Both the position numbers and the translations under genes were made by a program. Positions 31,411 through 43,157 of a stretch of 64,000 bases of DNA are shown one piece after another. The stretch's first letter is position 1, and every line of letters starts with the position of its first letter. Source of the stretch: Datura wrightii (Eukaryota; Streptophyta; Magnoliopsida; Solanales; Solanaceae); assembly GCA_035772735.1 (NCBI GenBank), contig JASDFA010000010.1:123977501-124041500 (forward strand), in the 5' to 3' direction. The notes beneath the pieces are model-generated. The model saw only the letters and a list, made by a program, of their open reading frames with translations, did not search any database and was not told the origin of the DNA.

Positions 31411-32068
31411 TGATGTGTTGTGGGATTACATCACTTTCGATGCGTAAAACTAAGAAAATATGCATGGTCTTAGGTAAGTTTATACGGATATGATGCACTT
31501 TTTCTTTGTTTTCAGGGAAATAATGTGTTGGAGTTGAAATATTTCAAAGAAGGAAACATAATGCAAAATTTGGGCCAAGTACAGAATTCAATACGAGCCG
31601 TACTAAAAGCTGTGACAAAATTCAGAAGATCTGTACAAGGTACTAGCCAGTTACGACTCTTGGTATGAGCTGTAAGATCCAAGTATGAGCATTACTGTGA
31701 ATCGTGGAAAACTTCAGAACGATATACTTGGATTTGTCTTCAGGAATGGGTAGCAATTACGATCTATGATGACTACCTACGACGCATACCAAGGAGCCAT
31801 GTTAAAGTTCAAAAAGATTGTTAAAAGGAGGATCTCATGGTACGAAAGGCAAGCATGAGTTGTAGGAGCAAGGTACAAGATGTACCAATACACTCGTGGA
31901 AATATTTAAAGGATGCGAGATATCTCAGATTCAGACCACAACAGGAAAGTACGACTTGTATTGTACGAGCCATACCAACTCCCAGTACTTAACCAAATTC
32001 GGATTTTCCAAGAATTGTATGAGTGAAGCTACGGCTCCTATGATAAAGTTACAAATAGTGTGAGAAGG
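31411..32068 (+). repeat. Element E LTR, left part (Athila-like), interrupted by F
   Basis: It starts about TGATGTGTTGTGGG. The pattern GTTTATACGG...TTTGTTTTCAGGG parallels bases 100-160 of the B LTR. U3 holds repeated TACGAGCCGTAC, TACGACTCTTGG and TACGACTTGTATTGTACGAG units (about 31595-32045). It ends in gaagg (32064-32068), the left target copy of F, and continues at 51776. Confidence 0.55.
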
Positions 32069-34503
32069 TGTCACACTCCGAGTCTATACCCTATATGGGA
32101 CACGGTACTTGGAGTCACAAGTGACCCCATGTCAACCCCTAGTCTATCATACACTGGTATTTTGAGTAAAACATCCATAGCGGAAGCTTTAAAATAATAA
32201 TATAAAAGCATTTATGATGAGTAAAACTGAAAACATAAAGTTTAGAACATCTAAAGTCTGAAATTTATTCCGTGTCTGGAAGCCATCTAGCTGATGAGTT
32301 GCTGGGACAAGCCCCCAGCTAACTCTAAGTCTAACTAAATGTAATATAATGACTGAAAGAAATGAAATAATGCCCTCGTAGGATGAGGACTCACACTTCT
32401 GCTGCTAAGGAGGAGGTTCTGAATTTCAATGACTAGCGGTGCTGAGTCTGAGAACCTGCACCTGTATCATGAAACGATACAACATAAAAGTATGCATCAG
32501 TACTTTGAATATACTGTGTAAGAGAGAGAAAACATAACTGAATATAATGTCTGAACTGAAATGACATGCAATGACCAGTAAGTATATTGAACTGAACTAC
32601 AGAAATAAGTTGAGATGGAAAGAATGACCCTGTCTGATGGTCAAAGACATCCCCTGAGTCTGAAAGTTCTGAGTTTGAGATACTGTACTAAACTGAGTTA
32701 AATTGATAGAGCTGAATCTGAACTGAGCTACTTATTTTGAGACTGGACTAGACTGACTAGTGGGAGAGTCTATAACCGACATATAACCACGTGAGCTAAA
32801 CGTCAAGTCCGATGTATACACCCCACCGGTAGGACCGAACATACCTTGCCAAGGTATAAAGGCATGAACTGGGTGATCACAAGAGTCTGGGGCCAATTAG
32901 GCCAAATAATACTGTAACCTACGTTGGCAATGTAGTTTTGGAACCTAGGTGCACTGGAACCCCGGCCTGCTCGGTGCTAAGTCCTACTCCCACAGGAAAA
33001 CCTATACTGAATTACTACGCTGATATCTCGAAACTAGGGTCCAAGACTAGTCAGGGATATAACTGAAAGTACCCTGAGAGTCTTGTTGGACCAGATTTTG
33101 AAACTGGATTCTAGACTGGTCAGAGCTGCTTACCTAGAAGCGCTGTAACCGTCTAAGAACAAACTGTAATTTGAACTTGGGTCCTGAGGCTAGTAAGATC
33201 TACATATCTAAAATTTCATGACCACCTAATGGACCAATAAACTAGATTGTAAATCTGATTCTGATAACTGGAAGGCACCACTGACACCTCAGGAAAAGAC
33301 TGAAGTCAAATTGATCGGTTGAAAAATTCTGTGTAGTTCTGAAGAGACTCTACATTCTAACTGAACTGAACTATTAAACAACTAATAGAGAACTCAACTC
33401 ATCCCAACTACACGGGAATTCCATCATATGGGAAAAATTTCAATAATTAAGGGAAATCTCATCCAAGAAGCAGTGTTATAACTCTCTTATTCGTGCCAGT
33501 GATAAAATCATTCTTATCAAGAGAATAATTACTCAGCATCTCGTCAATAAGAAATACTCGAAAATCATCCCAAATCACACTTCACAAACCAGACGGAATT
33601 TAAAACGCAAATACGTTTCATTCAAAAGTTCAGAACTTAAATTCACTTTTGTAGGAACATCAACAATTTGGTCAAGAACTGATAGAGATCATATCAACAA
33701 TAATCAGGGATATCATTCTATGTGAAATTAACGAAAAACAACATGTAGCCTCTTCATAGTCGAAAGCTCAGGGCTAAAACTGATAGAGAAACTATAAAAG
33801 GGTTTTTGGGGATACAAGGGAAGAACAATTCCCTTGTTGAATTCCCACATACCTGGATGAGAATTCCCTAGAGGAGGAAACTTGAATTTCTGAGATGAAT
33901 GAAAAACCCTCGGCCTTATTCTGAAAGTTTCTTGAGAGACTCTTCGATGTTTCTCTGAGAATGAACATGGGAAATGAGGGGAGAGGCCGTGTATTCTAAC
34001 TAATAGGTCTAAAATTACGTCTAAAATTACATAGTTAATGTTTAGAAGAGTAGGAAATTACTAAACAACCCTTAGAAAATCGCAGGGAAAAACTGTCAGG
34101 TGGTCTTAACGGGTCGTGATCAGTGACCACAACTCGTGGTCACACTCATTGAGTACACTGCCTAGAAACCCCTGTAGGCCACCACGAGGGACCTAATGAG
34201 TCGTGGTGAGTGACCATGACTCATGGTCACCTGTCGTGGACCACACTGCCCAAAAGCTCTCTAGATCCCCACGGGTGACACCACGACTCATGGCCACACA
34301 TAACGAGTCGTAGTGAGGACTCGTGGGGTACACTGCCTCACACCTTAACCTTTGACCCAGGTCTGACCACGAGGCACCTAACGGGTCGTTAGGTATTATA
34401 ATGACTCATTAGGTGAGTCATTTTGAGGCATTTTCTGTAGATTCCCAAACTTTTCTAATTTAAGTCCCTGATCTTGTCTTTGAGTTTCTGGGGCATTGAA
34501 ATA
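32069..34503 (-). repeat. Element F 3' LTR
   Basis: 2435 bp, matching 49328-51770 with many substitutions. The outer end is TGTCACACTCCGAG (+ strand) at 32069; the inner end GGGGCATTGAAATA meets the polypurine tract CCAAGGGGGAGA (minus strand, 34504-34515). Confidence 0.9.
34095..34440 (-). promoter_or_regulatory. Inverted-motif array in U3 of F 3' LTR
   Basis: Units ACGGGTCGTGATCAGTGACC, ATGAGTCGTGGTGAGTGACC and CATGACTCATGGTCAC alternate in both orientations. ATGACTCAT is a perfect GCN4/AP-1-type palindrome. The copy in the 5' LTR (about 51360-51700) keeps the layout with substitutions. Confidence 0.5.
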
Positions 34504-35754
34504 TCTCCCCCTTGGAAAATTCATCCTTGAATGTTGGAAAACACACAGGAAAGCAGGGAATAACAGTCACAATAATCAAATACTACTGATTTAACTCCAA
34601 AACTAATGGAATGAATACAGACCTTTCAACGTACATAACAAAACTGAATTCACCTTTCATGCAAATATCCAAAATCATAGAGGAAACTTAAACACATGAA
34701 TTGAACCCAACAACTAAATCAGTTTCTAAGGCAAAAATAATATTTTATGTTGTAACAGAGTCGATAGAGAAACAATGCTGGTATTTGGCCATCATATCAG
34801 CTTCGTCCTCCCACGTAGCCCCCTCAACATGTTGATTTCTCCATAAGACCTTGACTGAAACTATTTCCTTGTTCCTCAGCTTTTGAACCTAACGGTCAAG
34901 GATCTGGACTGGTACCTCCTTATATGAGAGTCTATCCTTTATTTCTACATTGTCCAACGACACAACTAAGGTTGAATTTCCAATACATTTCTTCAATAGT
35001 GACACATGGAATACAAGGTGCACGGATGCCAACTCTGTAGGTAACTCCAGTTCATAAGCTACTTTGCCACTTTGTCTCAAAATAGCAACACTATAGGGTC
35101 CCACATATAGGGTGCACGGATGCAAACATTATAGGGTCCCACATATCTCGTACTGAGCTTCCCTTTCTTCCCAAATCTCATCTCCCCTTTTATGGGTGAA
35201 ATTTTCAAGTAAACCCAATCATCCACAGCAAAATCCAATTCTCTTCTCCTCACATCCGCATAAGATGTCTGACAGCTCTGAGCTATTTTCAATCTTTCTT
35301 TGATGAGCTATACCTTCTGCATTACTTCATGAACCAAGTCTAGCCTGATTATAGCAGCTTCACCCACTTCAAACCACCCGATAGGAGACCTGCACTTACT
35401 ACCATACAATGCCTCAAACGGGGCCATCTGAATGCTGGAGTGGTAACTGTTGTTGTACGCAAACTTGATAAGAGGCAAATGGTCATCCCAATTACCTTTA
35501 AATCAATCACGCATGCTCTCAACATGTCTTCTAAGGTCTAAATAGTCCGCTCAGCTTGCCGATCTGCCTGCGGGTGAAAAGTTGTGCTGAGCTTGACCTG
35601 AATGCCAAGTCCCTTTTGAAAAGACCTCCAGAAGTGCGAGGTGAACTGAGTTCCTCTATGTGAAATGATAGCTGAGGCACCCTATGAAGATTAACTAACT
35701 CTTGGATGTAAAGTCTGGTAGAGTCCTCAGCTGAGTCTGCGGTTTTGATTGGGA
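34504..35754 (-). pseudogene. Element F integrase C-part and chromodomain-like tail
   Basis: From 35754 leftward: pieces of integrase core, then VDDWVYLKISPIKGEMRFGK and LSTRYVGPYNV (35292-35077), KVAYELELPTELASVHLVFHVSLLKKCIG (35125-34889), and VKVLWRNQHVEGATWEDEAD before a stop near 34750. A 17 bp direct repeat, TATAGGGTCCCACATAT, at 35092-35108 and 35130-35146 spaced 38 bases, is a local duplication that breaks the GPY module. Confidence 0.82.
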
Positions 35755-35759
35755 GAAAG

Positions 35760-38348
35760 TGTTATACCCCGTAGGATTCCCAGCACCTAGATGACCTATT
35801 TGCACGTTGGTTAAGCATATTTGAAGGCCATACGTGCTAAAGAAAGGCCCGGAAAAAGATCGGATGAGAAACCTGTCGAACCATCACGGAAGGAGCCGGG
35901 GCAGAACCCCTCCGCGATGGCAACGTGTCACGGAGGTGGAGCCTCCGCGTTGGCTCCGTGACATGTTGGCCTTGTCCAGGCCCAAGTATATAAAGCCCCA
36001 CTTTGGTTTTAAATCATTTATTCTCATAAATTTCCAGTGAAACAGAGAGGAAAAACCAGAGGAGAGAAAAGAATGAAGAGGGTAGTATAATTTCGTCCGA
36101 TTATGTTGCCAAACTTAGTCCAAACCCAAATTAACCTCAGGTACCGAGGTATTTAGCAGCAGAGAGCATTCCTACGGATTTAGTTTCGCGGAATACGGCC
36201 GACGAATCGTCGAGCTACCGGACTAAGGTAAGTGGAATTGCTCCAAACTAGTGTCTATGTGTTTCTAGCTGTGAAGTGAGTATTTCTCCCTTCTGTACTT
36301 CTGAAAAATAGTGAGTTTTCGACCGTCTTTCGATAATCCTAAGTTTAGGCTATAATTATGTCGAAAGTGATGTCGTCCTTCAGAATAAAGTTGTATTTAG
36401 TACTGATTGATATATATATGAATGCAGTTGGGAGGAATAGCTTAAATACTGACCAAGCTACGCCAGTTAGTCGGGAAATCAGAAGCGAAGGTATGTAAAG
36501 CTAGTTTCCTCGGCAAGTTAGTAATCTTGGTATAGTAAAGTAGTTTAAAGGCTAGTAGAATGTTCGGAAGTCGTGTGTTATGTTTATTATGAATGTTGGT
36601 ACAATATTGGAAGCATCATGTTATGTATAGCGTGAAACTTGCTAGCACGATATAAATTCTGATACAAGTGTTAGAAACAGTACAGCATGTCCAGTATGTA
36701 TTTAGCAAAGAATGTTAGGATATTATCGTATTCAGTTGAAACCCAGTAAAGCAATGTAATTACCTGTAAGGTATCTCAGAAGTAGAATGATAGGTTAAAA
36801 TGAAGTTTAGGAAGCATGTTAGAAATAGTAAATCATGTTACTATAGAGAATCAGTTATACAACATGATTTCCAGCAGAAAAACTATATCTTGTTCAACAC
36901 TAGACACAGTACAGTATGGCAGAAGATTATATTTAAACACATATATACTATTATCAGTCCCAGCACGTATTAAATACGTACATATCACTATCACTAGTTC
37001 AGCATACAGTATGTACAAATACTTTATTATCACTAGCTTCAGTATGTGGGATATGCAGATAGTATTACTAGTTGAGACCATTGTATTGTCTTGGGGTTGG
37101 ATTACCTAGCATCCATGACCGCCCCAGGGTTAATAGTTGTATCGACTCGTCCGCCAGAGGATGAAGATACGTCGCTCTACGGAGTGGCATGCCGTCCCAC
37201 AGGGGACAAAGATGGGATGCCAGTTTTCCCCATATTGTGCCTTGGTCGGCCCTTATACACCCCTATCGAGCGGATACGCCCGGGTGTTGATTCAGGAGTC
37301 CTCCGAACTCAGGTACAATTATAGCCAGGGGCTCAGCAAGCCCAAGTGCATACCCAGGGGACCGGCAGGATGCTTATAGTTATTATAGGAGATGGGACGA
37401 CCGAGGTAGGGGTATAGATTGCGTGTTGGTTGTACCTCCCGGCTTATGGGGGCCGGGTAAGGTTTGTGTGTGCTATGCTATGTTATGATTGTGTTATGCC
37501 ATGTTACACTAGATATAAGTAGATCGACAGTAAAGCGATACATCTCCAGGTATGACTCCTACTCCTTCCAACATAGTTGAGGGTAAGCATAGCTTTACAT
37601 TTCCAGCCAGTTAGTCTATTCCTTCCTATTTCAGTTTCATCAGTAGTATCATGGTTTTCAGATATTTCTTTCAGTTATTGTTTTACATACTCAGTACCAG
37701 TGGTACCGATGCCCAGTGGGGCGCTGCATTACTTGCCTGCAAGTACTCATAGATGAGGGGCCGATACCTCGTGATTCCAGTCAGCTCACAGGGTCATCAG
37801 CTCCAGTCATCCAGAGCTGGATAGCTAGAGGTTTATCCCTTTTCTTTTGTTGTACACCATAGGTAGGCCGGGGCCCTGTCCCGACCATCTTATCAGTATT
37901 CTTAGAGGCTTGCAGTCTGTATATATATTTCCCTGTGGTCAGTTGAGCCGGTCGTGTGAGGCCGTGCAATATGTTATAGCTGTTTAGCATTTTAGTTTAT
38001 GTTAGTCGTGTGAGGCCTTATCCAGTCAGTAGTGGTGACCTTGTCGGTCACATAGTTACTCAGGATTCCATTGCTGAGTTGCAGGTAACTAGACAGCGTG
38101 GTGGCCTTGTCGACCCGCATAGGCTCCTTGTTACGAGGGTGTTTCTGGTTAGCTGCTATTACAGGTACAGGTGGCTATAGGTCTAGTCGGCCGGAGGCTG
38201 TATTTACACCCGTTATATAGCCCATTGTCTCCCAAAATCTGAGTTAGAGCCAGCCAGGCATCAAATGTTCTTAGGCTCAGTAGTCTAGTAGTTAAGGTCC
38301 TAGTAGGGCACCAGGTACCAGTCATACCCCCCAAGGCGGGGTGTGACA
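35760..38348 (+). repeat. Element G 5' LTR
   Basis: TGTTATACCCCGTAGG ... GGGGTGTGACA. It agrees closely with 43158-45743, with scattered substitutions and few short indels. U3 has the palindromic module 35924-35968 and TATATAAA at 35987-35994. No coding content. Confidence 0.92.
35879..35994 (+). promoter_or_regulatory. U3 palindromes and TATA box of G 5' LTR
   Basis: First an inverted pair CCATCACGGA ... TCCGCGATGG (one arm mutated here, perfect in the 3' LTR at 43279-43288 and 43309-43318). Then the module CGTGTCACGGAGG ... GGCTCCGTGACATGTTG (35924-35968), then TATATAAA at 35987. The module matches that of B (8373-8417). Related element A lacks it. Confidence 0.7.
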
Positions 38349-38352
38349 AACT

Positions 38353-38364
38353 TGGTATCAGAGC
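38353..38364 (+). other. Element G primer binding site (initiator tRNA-Met)
   Basis: TGGTATCAGAGC, a perfect match to the plant initiator tRNA-Met site, 4 bases after the LTR end. Confidence 0.9.
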
Positions 38365-38411
38365 AGGTCATGTCCCAGGGAGTCTGCAAGCTGTGCTAAG
38401 TAGAGTCTTGT

Positions 38412-38442
38412 CTATGGATGTGTTGTGCACCACATACTATAG
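38412..38442 (+). other. Element G leader hairpin, candidate dimer-initiation site
   Basis: CTATGGATGTG pairs with CACAT-A-CTATAG around the loop TTGTGCAC, containing GTGCAC. It is the counterpart of 846-876 in A at the same 64-nt distance from the LTR. One C to T change in the 3' arm turns a G-C pair into G-U, so pairing is kept. Confidence 0.6.
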
Positions 38443-38629
38443 GCACGAGGCTGCGAGGCATAATAGGATGGTTACCCTTCTTTCATACTCAGTCGTGCCA
38501 TAGCACAGTACAGTACAGGGTTAGTCCTTTTAAAACTTATCATATTCTTTGAATACAGATACAAGTCAGACAAGCGAAATCCTATCCCAGGAAGAAGACC
38601 AGATATAGCAACAAGAGAGAACATCAGCT

Positions 38630-40790
38630 AGTTACAAGGTAACTACAGCAGCAGGAGGAGGTAACAGGGACCTCCCGATGTTATCTTTTTATTGGTACCA
38701 CCCCCAGTATATGTCGATAACTTCAGAATAGAAAGTCATAAGCATAGCGAATAAATGAGTCGATTTATTTGTTAGATATATATACATATATATATAAGAC
38801 CTGATAAAGATAGTAGACAATATTAGATTATCAGATAAGTGTGAGAAAGAGAGGGAAATGTAGGATTCCCACCTCCATTCCTTCAGGTGTGGTACAGTTC
38901 CATGTCTTCGTTTCGTTGTAGTAAGAAAAAGTTATTCCTACCCCTTAGTTTTGATCCTAGTGTAGCAAAGGGCATAAGGATTGAGACGATGTTTCCCAAA
39001 GCAGGCAGTAAGTGAAAGGTGGATTGGTTGATTCCAGAAAGTGTTAGAAAGAGTAAGGAGCCCTTATGATTATGTAAGTTGTGCAGAACCTCACGGTAAT
39101 AAGTCAGAAGAGCAAGTAAGACTACTAGCTTACTCAAAGTGGGTGTAGGAGATCTGTCAATGATGGACTCCCAGTAAGAGTCAAGTTCAGGTCAGGAAAG
39201 GGTTGAATCTGCCGTGGCATGCTAACGACGGCAGGGTATGTCTGCAAGATAATAGTTATAATTTTAGCTGTGATATCAAAAGACAGGGAGGTTATATGAA
39301 TAAGATGGGTCCGACTGCAAGTCAGAAGAAGTATAGGTTGGAACTTGACTGGCAACCTTATTGACAGTGTAAGGCAAGGTACCTTGAACCCCATAGCCCA
39401 GTTTAAGGAAGATGAAGGTGAAGAGCATGAATACTAGATTTTGAGGGGAAATCAGAATCATCTCTAGATTAATAGAACATCGTGTATTAAGGACTAAACC
39501 TTAGACGAACAGTTAAGAGACAGTAAGGTTGTAGTTTAGAATGTTGCGGTATGTCCACCCAAGGAGAAGGTAAGAGGGTACCGAACTAGAGACTCCAATC
39601 TAGTGTGGCCCAGAGACAAGGTCCAACAGACAGTCACGGGCCTTAATATAATGCCAAGTAAGGCCACAAGGTTCGGATGTTGACCCCACATTGTAAGAGT
39701 GGCAAAATTTCAAATAGCAGATCATAGCTAAAGTGCATGTGTGTGTTGCTTCCAGAATGGGATGAAAAAAAAACCCCATGAAATGATACGAGAGGATATG
39801 AGATATCATTAGACCGTAGGAGTGGTATATCATGTGCAGTATGAAATTCAGTAAGGCATGTTAGAGATTATGTATCACCACAAAATTCAGTATGTAATGT
39901 ACATAGTAGTTGATATATATATATCTACAGATGATAGATATGATGTAAGTAGTTGGCAATGGGGGTTACAGTCACACAGATTTTGGTTAGCTGCTAGGAA
40001 ATATATACAGATCGTACTGCAGGACCCCTCACCAAAAGAGAGGGTGGCATATTAAGTGGTCGTGCATCGTTTTCCCAGCCTTGTAGGTGAGAGTCGGCCT
40101 TAGTCAACCTAGCAGCTATTATGCGGAACACCCCGCAAGTCAGCCGACCGACTCAGTCAGACAAACCTGTGGGTACCCCAAGAACGAGTCCATATCAGTA
40201 GTCAGTGACGGACTAGTACTTCAGATGGTTTTCGTAAGGTATTCAGATACAGAGCCCTAACAGAAGGCCAGTCTTTACAGAATGGCTCATAAGACCGAGA
40301 ATTTCCAAGGACAGTAATATAATCCAAGGGGGTACGAATAAGGCATAAGAAATTGGTAGTGCTTTGCTAGCACAGTGTTTACTAAGACAAGGAGATCGGT
40401 AGGTTCCCTATGAAGATCCAGGGATGGATCGCCTAAGAGTAGGTTGGACTAAGCACAACACCACAATTGTTCAATTAGGAGGACGAAACAGTTAGCTGTC
40501 CACAACCCCGCAGTTATGCATGAGCTACAGATGTCCGAGTAGGACATGTAGAGCATCGTTAGACTACTACAGCATTCAGATCATTTAACCCAGCTATTTA
40601 GTTAGTCAAGATTATTCAGCCAGACTATTAGAGATCATGATCATTATCAGGACCCTCTGATCAGTTACGGGCACATGGTGTGCAGATAGTCGTTCAGGTT
40701 ACCTTAGCAACAAGTAGCCTTAGCATGCGGCCAGAAGGCCAGATAAGCTCTAGCTATACCGGTAGATTACTTGTTAGATTCTCCGGTATA
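38630..40790. other. Unassigned block replacing gag, protease and most of RT in G
   Basis: After the leader (homologous to A up to about 38630) the sequence loses all likeness to gag-pol until the RT end at about 40800. No long ORF with retroelement motifs is seen. It holds an AT dinucleotide run (38778-38805), and 39838-39900 resembles LTR sequence of A (CAGTATGAAATTCAGTAAG). It may be a captured segment, or several. Confidence 0.55.
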
Positions 40791-40797
40791 ATAAACC

Positions 40798-41340
40798 AGT
40801 ATGACCGTCAGCTATATGTCAGTTTTTCTAAATGTGAATTTTGGCTGAGTTCAGTAGCCTTTTTGGTCACATTGTGTCGGAGGCTGGTGTACAGGTAGAT
40901 ACACAGAAAATCGAAGCTGTGAAGACATAGCCCAGATCTACCACTCCGATCGAAGTACGCAATCCCTGCGGTTAGCTGGGTACTACAGAGGGTTTGTGGA
41001 AGGATTTTCCACCTTAGCAGCACTTCTGACTAAATTGACACAGAAGGCAGCAAAGTTCCAGCAGACTGAGGCGTGTGAGCAGAACTTCCAGGAGTTAAAA
41101 GTCAGGTTAACATCAGCTCCAGTGTTAGTATCGCCAGAAGGTACAGAGGGTTGATGCAGTATGGTAAAGTAATAGCTTATGCTTTCAAGCAGTTGAAGAA
41201 ACATGAAAAGAATTATCTTACCCATGACCTGGAGTTAGCTGCAGTAGTTTATGCCTTAAAGAGTGAATATTTTGTATCACCCAGGAAGGGCTAATGTGGT
41301 AGCAGATGCCCTTAGCCGTAAATCTATGGGGAGTTGGCAT
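40798..41340 (+). pseudogene. Element G RT end and RNase H remnant with two deletions
   Basis: It starts with DRQLYVSFSKCEFWLSSVAF, then GFVEGFSTLAALLTKLTQK. The VYCDAS motif with the catalytic Asp is missing: the reading jumps at about 41150 from VSPEGTEG to MQYGKVIAYA. A second gap at about 41262 removes the DHKSLQ region, joining VYALK to NILYHPGRANVVADALSRKS. RNase H is therefore dead. Confidence 0.85.
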
Positions 41341-42440
41341 ACTTGCAGCCTGAACAGCAAGAATTGGCCCGAGAATTACACCAGTTAGCCGGTTTAGTTG
41401 TTCACATAGCAGAAATAAAGGACAACGGAGCGGTAATACAGAATGTCGCAGTGTTGTCGTTAGTGGTGGAAGTAAAGGAACGGCAGTATGGAGACCCTAG
41501 CCGGGTTCAACTTGAACACAAGGTTCAGCAAGGAGAGGTGACATATTTTCAGGTAACCGGGGATGAAGTGTTGCGATGTAAAGGCCGCATTTGTGTTTCA
41601 GATATTTTGGGGCTTCGCCAGCAAATTATGAGCGAGGCGCATTACGCCCGCTATTCTCTCCACCCAGGCGCGACGAAAATGTACCATGATATCAAAGAAA
41701 ACTACTGGTGGCCAGGTATGAAAAGAGAAATTGCTGAATTTGTAGCTCAGTGTCCTAACTGCCAACAGGTGAAAGTAGAACATCAGAAACCAGGCGGTTT
41801 GACCCAGGACATAGCTGTGCCTCTCTGGAAATGGGAAGCAGTAAACATGGACTTTGCAGCAGGATTACCCCGTACCAGGCATAGACATGATTCAATCTGG
41901 GTAATTGTTGACAGACTGACGAAATTAGCCCATTTCCTGGCAGTAAAAGCTACTTTCTCTTCTAAAGATTACGCCGAATTGCACATCAGAGAAATAGTTA
42001 GATTACACGATGTTCCAGTATCTATTATCTCTGATAGAGGAGCACAGTTTACGGCTAGATTTTGGCAGTCATTTCAAAGAGGTTTGGGGACGCAGACTAA
42101 TTTGAACACAGCATTTCACCCTCAGACAGATGGACAGGCTGAGCGCACTATTCGAACGCTTGAAGATATGTTGCGAGCGTGTGTGCTAGATTTCGGTGGT
42201 AGCTGGGATGAGCATTTGCCGTTAATTGAATTTGCTTACAATAACAGCTATCACTCAACCATCTAGATGGCGCCTTACGAGGCATTATACGGGCGAAAAT
42301 GCAGATCGCCAATTGGTTGGTTTGAAATAGGAGAGTCAGCGTTGGTTGGCCCAGACATTGTCCAGCAGTCAGAGGAAAAGGTAAAGCTTATTCGAGAACG
42401 TTTACTGACTGCACAGAGCCGCTAGAAATCATATGTAGAT
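41334..42440 (+). pseudogene. Element G integrase, nearly intact
   Basis: 310 codons are open (41334-42266). HHCC zinc region HYARYSLHPG ... CPNCQQ is complete; the core has NMDF, ISDRGAQF and QAERTI, so all three DDE acids are present, and spacing looks normal. It has only two stops, TAG at 42264-42266 (STI*MAPYEA) and TAG at about 42423 (QSR*KSY), both at CAG codons in relatives. It is the best-preserved integrase in the window. Confidence 0.9.
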
Positions 42441-42890
42441 GTGCGGCGCAGAGATTTGGAGTTTGATGTGAATGACTGGGTATTTTTGAAAGTGTCTCCG
42501 ATGAAAGGGGTAATGAGATTCGGCAAGAAAGGTAAGCTCAGCTCAAGGTTTGTTGGGCCTTATCAGGTTCGTCGAAGAATAGGCCGAGTAGCATATGAGT
42601 TGAACTTTCCGCCAGAATTAGAATCCGTTTATCCAGTCTTTCATGTGTCTATGCTGAGGAAATGCATAGGAGACCCATCCAGAGCAGTTTCAGTCCAGGA
42701 TATCCAGGTTACAGACGAGCTGGCCTATGAAAAGATTCTGGTAGCTATCCTAGACAGACAAATTCGTAGGTTGAGAACTAAGGATATTGCGTCTGTCAGG
42801 GTATTGTGGCGTAACAAAACCCGAGAGGAGATGACGTGGGAGGCTGAGGAAGATATGAAGATTAGATATCCTCACTTATTCCAGGCCTAG
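42441..42890 (+). pseudogene. Element G integrase C-terminal and chromodomain-like tail
   Basis: 149 codons open to the natural stop: NDWVFLKVSPMKGVMRFGK, SSRFVGPYQVRRRIG (GPY/F module), HVSMLRKCIG, VRVLWRNKTREEMTWEAE and YPHLFQA. It is very close to 5368-5796 in A, which confirms common lineage. Cut from the upstream frame only by the stop near 42423. Confidence 0.87.
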
Positions 42891-43143
42891 TCAGGCAACA
42901 GGTATATCCGTAGTATTACTTATCCAATACCTTGTGGTTGTGTATGTATAATGAGAAAGATTGATATTTAGCTATCCAGTGAACCTTAAAGTATTGTGTG
43001 CAGTACCTGTATTGGACTTTTTTGTGTTTCAGGTTTTTGGTATAGTCCATATTATAGGGGAGACTCTGCCGAAATTTTTTTTTCTAAATAAGTAAATTGA
43101 GAAGTCCTCTAGATAGAAGTTTACATTCAAGGACGAATGTTCT

Positions 43144-43157
43144 TAAGAGGGGGAGAA
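43144..43157 (+). other. Element G polypurine tract
   Basis: TAAGAGGGGGAGAA directly before the 3' LTR start TGTTATACC at 43158. The interval 42894-43143 is untranslated. Confidence 0.85.

Noticed and set aside
34889..35292. Two overlapping minus-strand ORFs as possible separate genes
   Set aside because: They are adjacent frames of one integrase C-terminus separated by a local duplication.
38883..39461. Minus-strand ORFs in the foreign block of G
   Set aside because: Short, without motifs, and not backed by any neighbouring feature.
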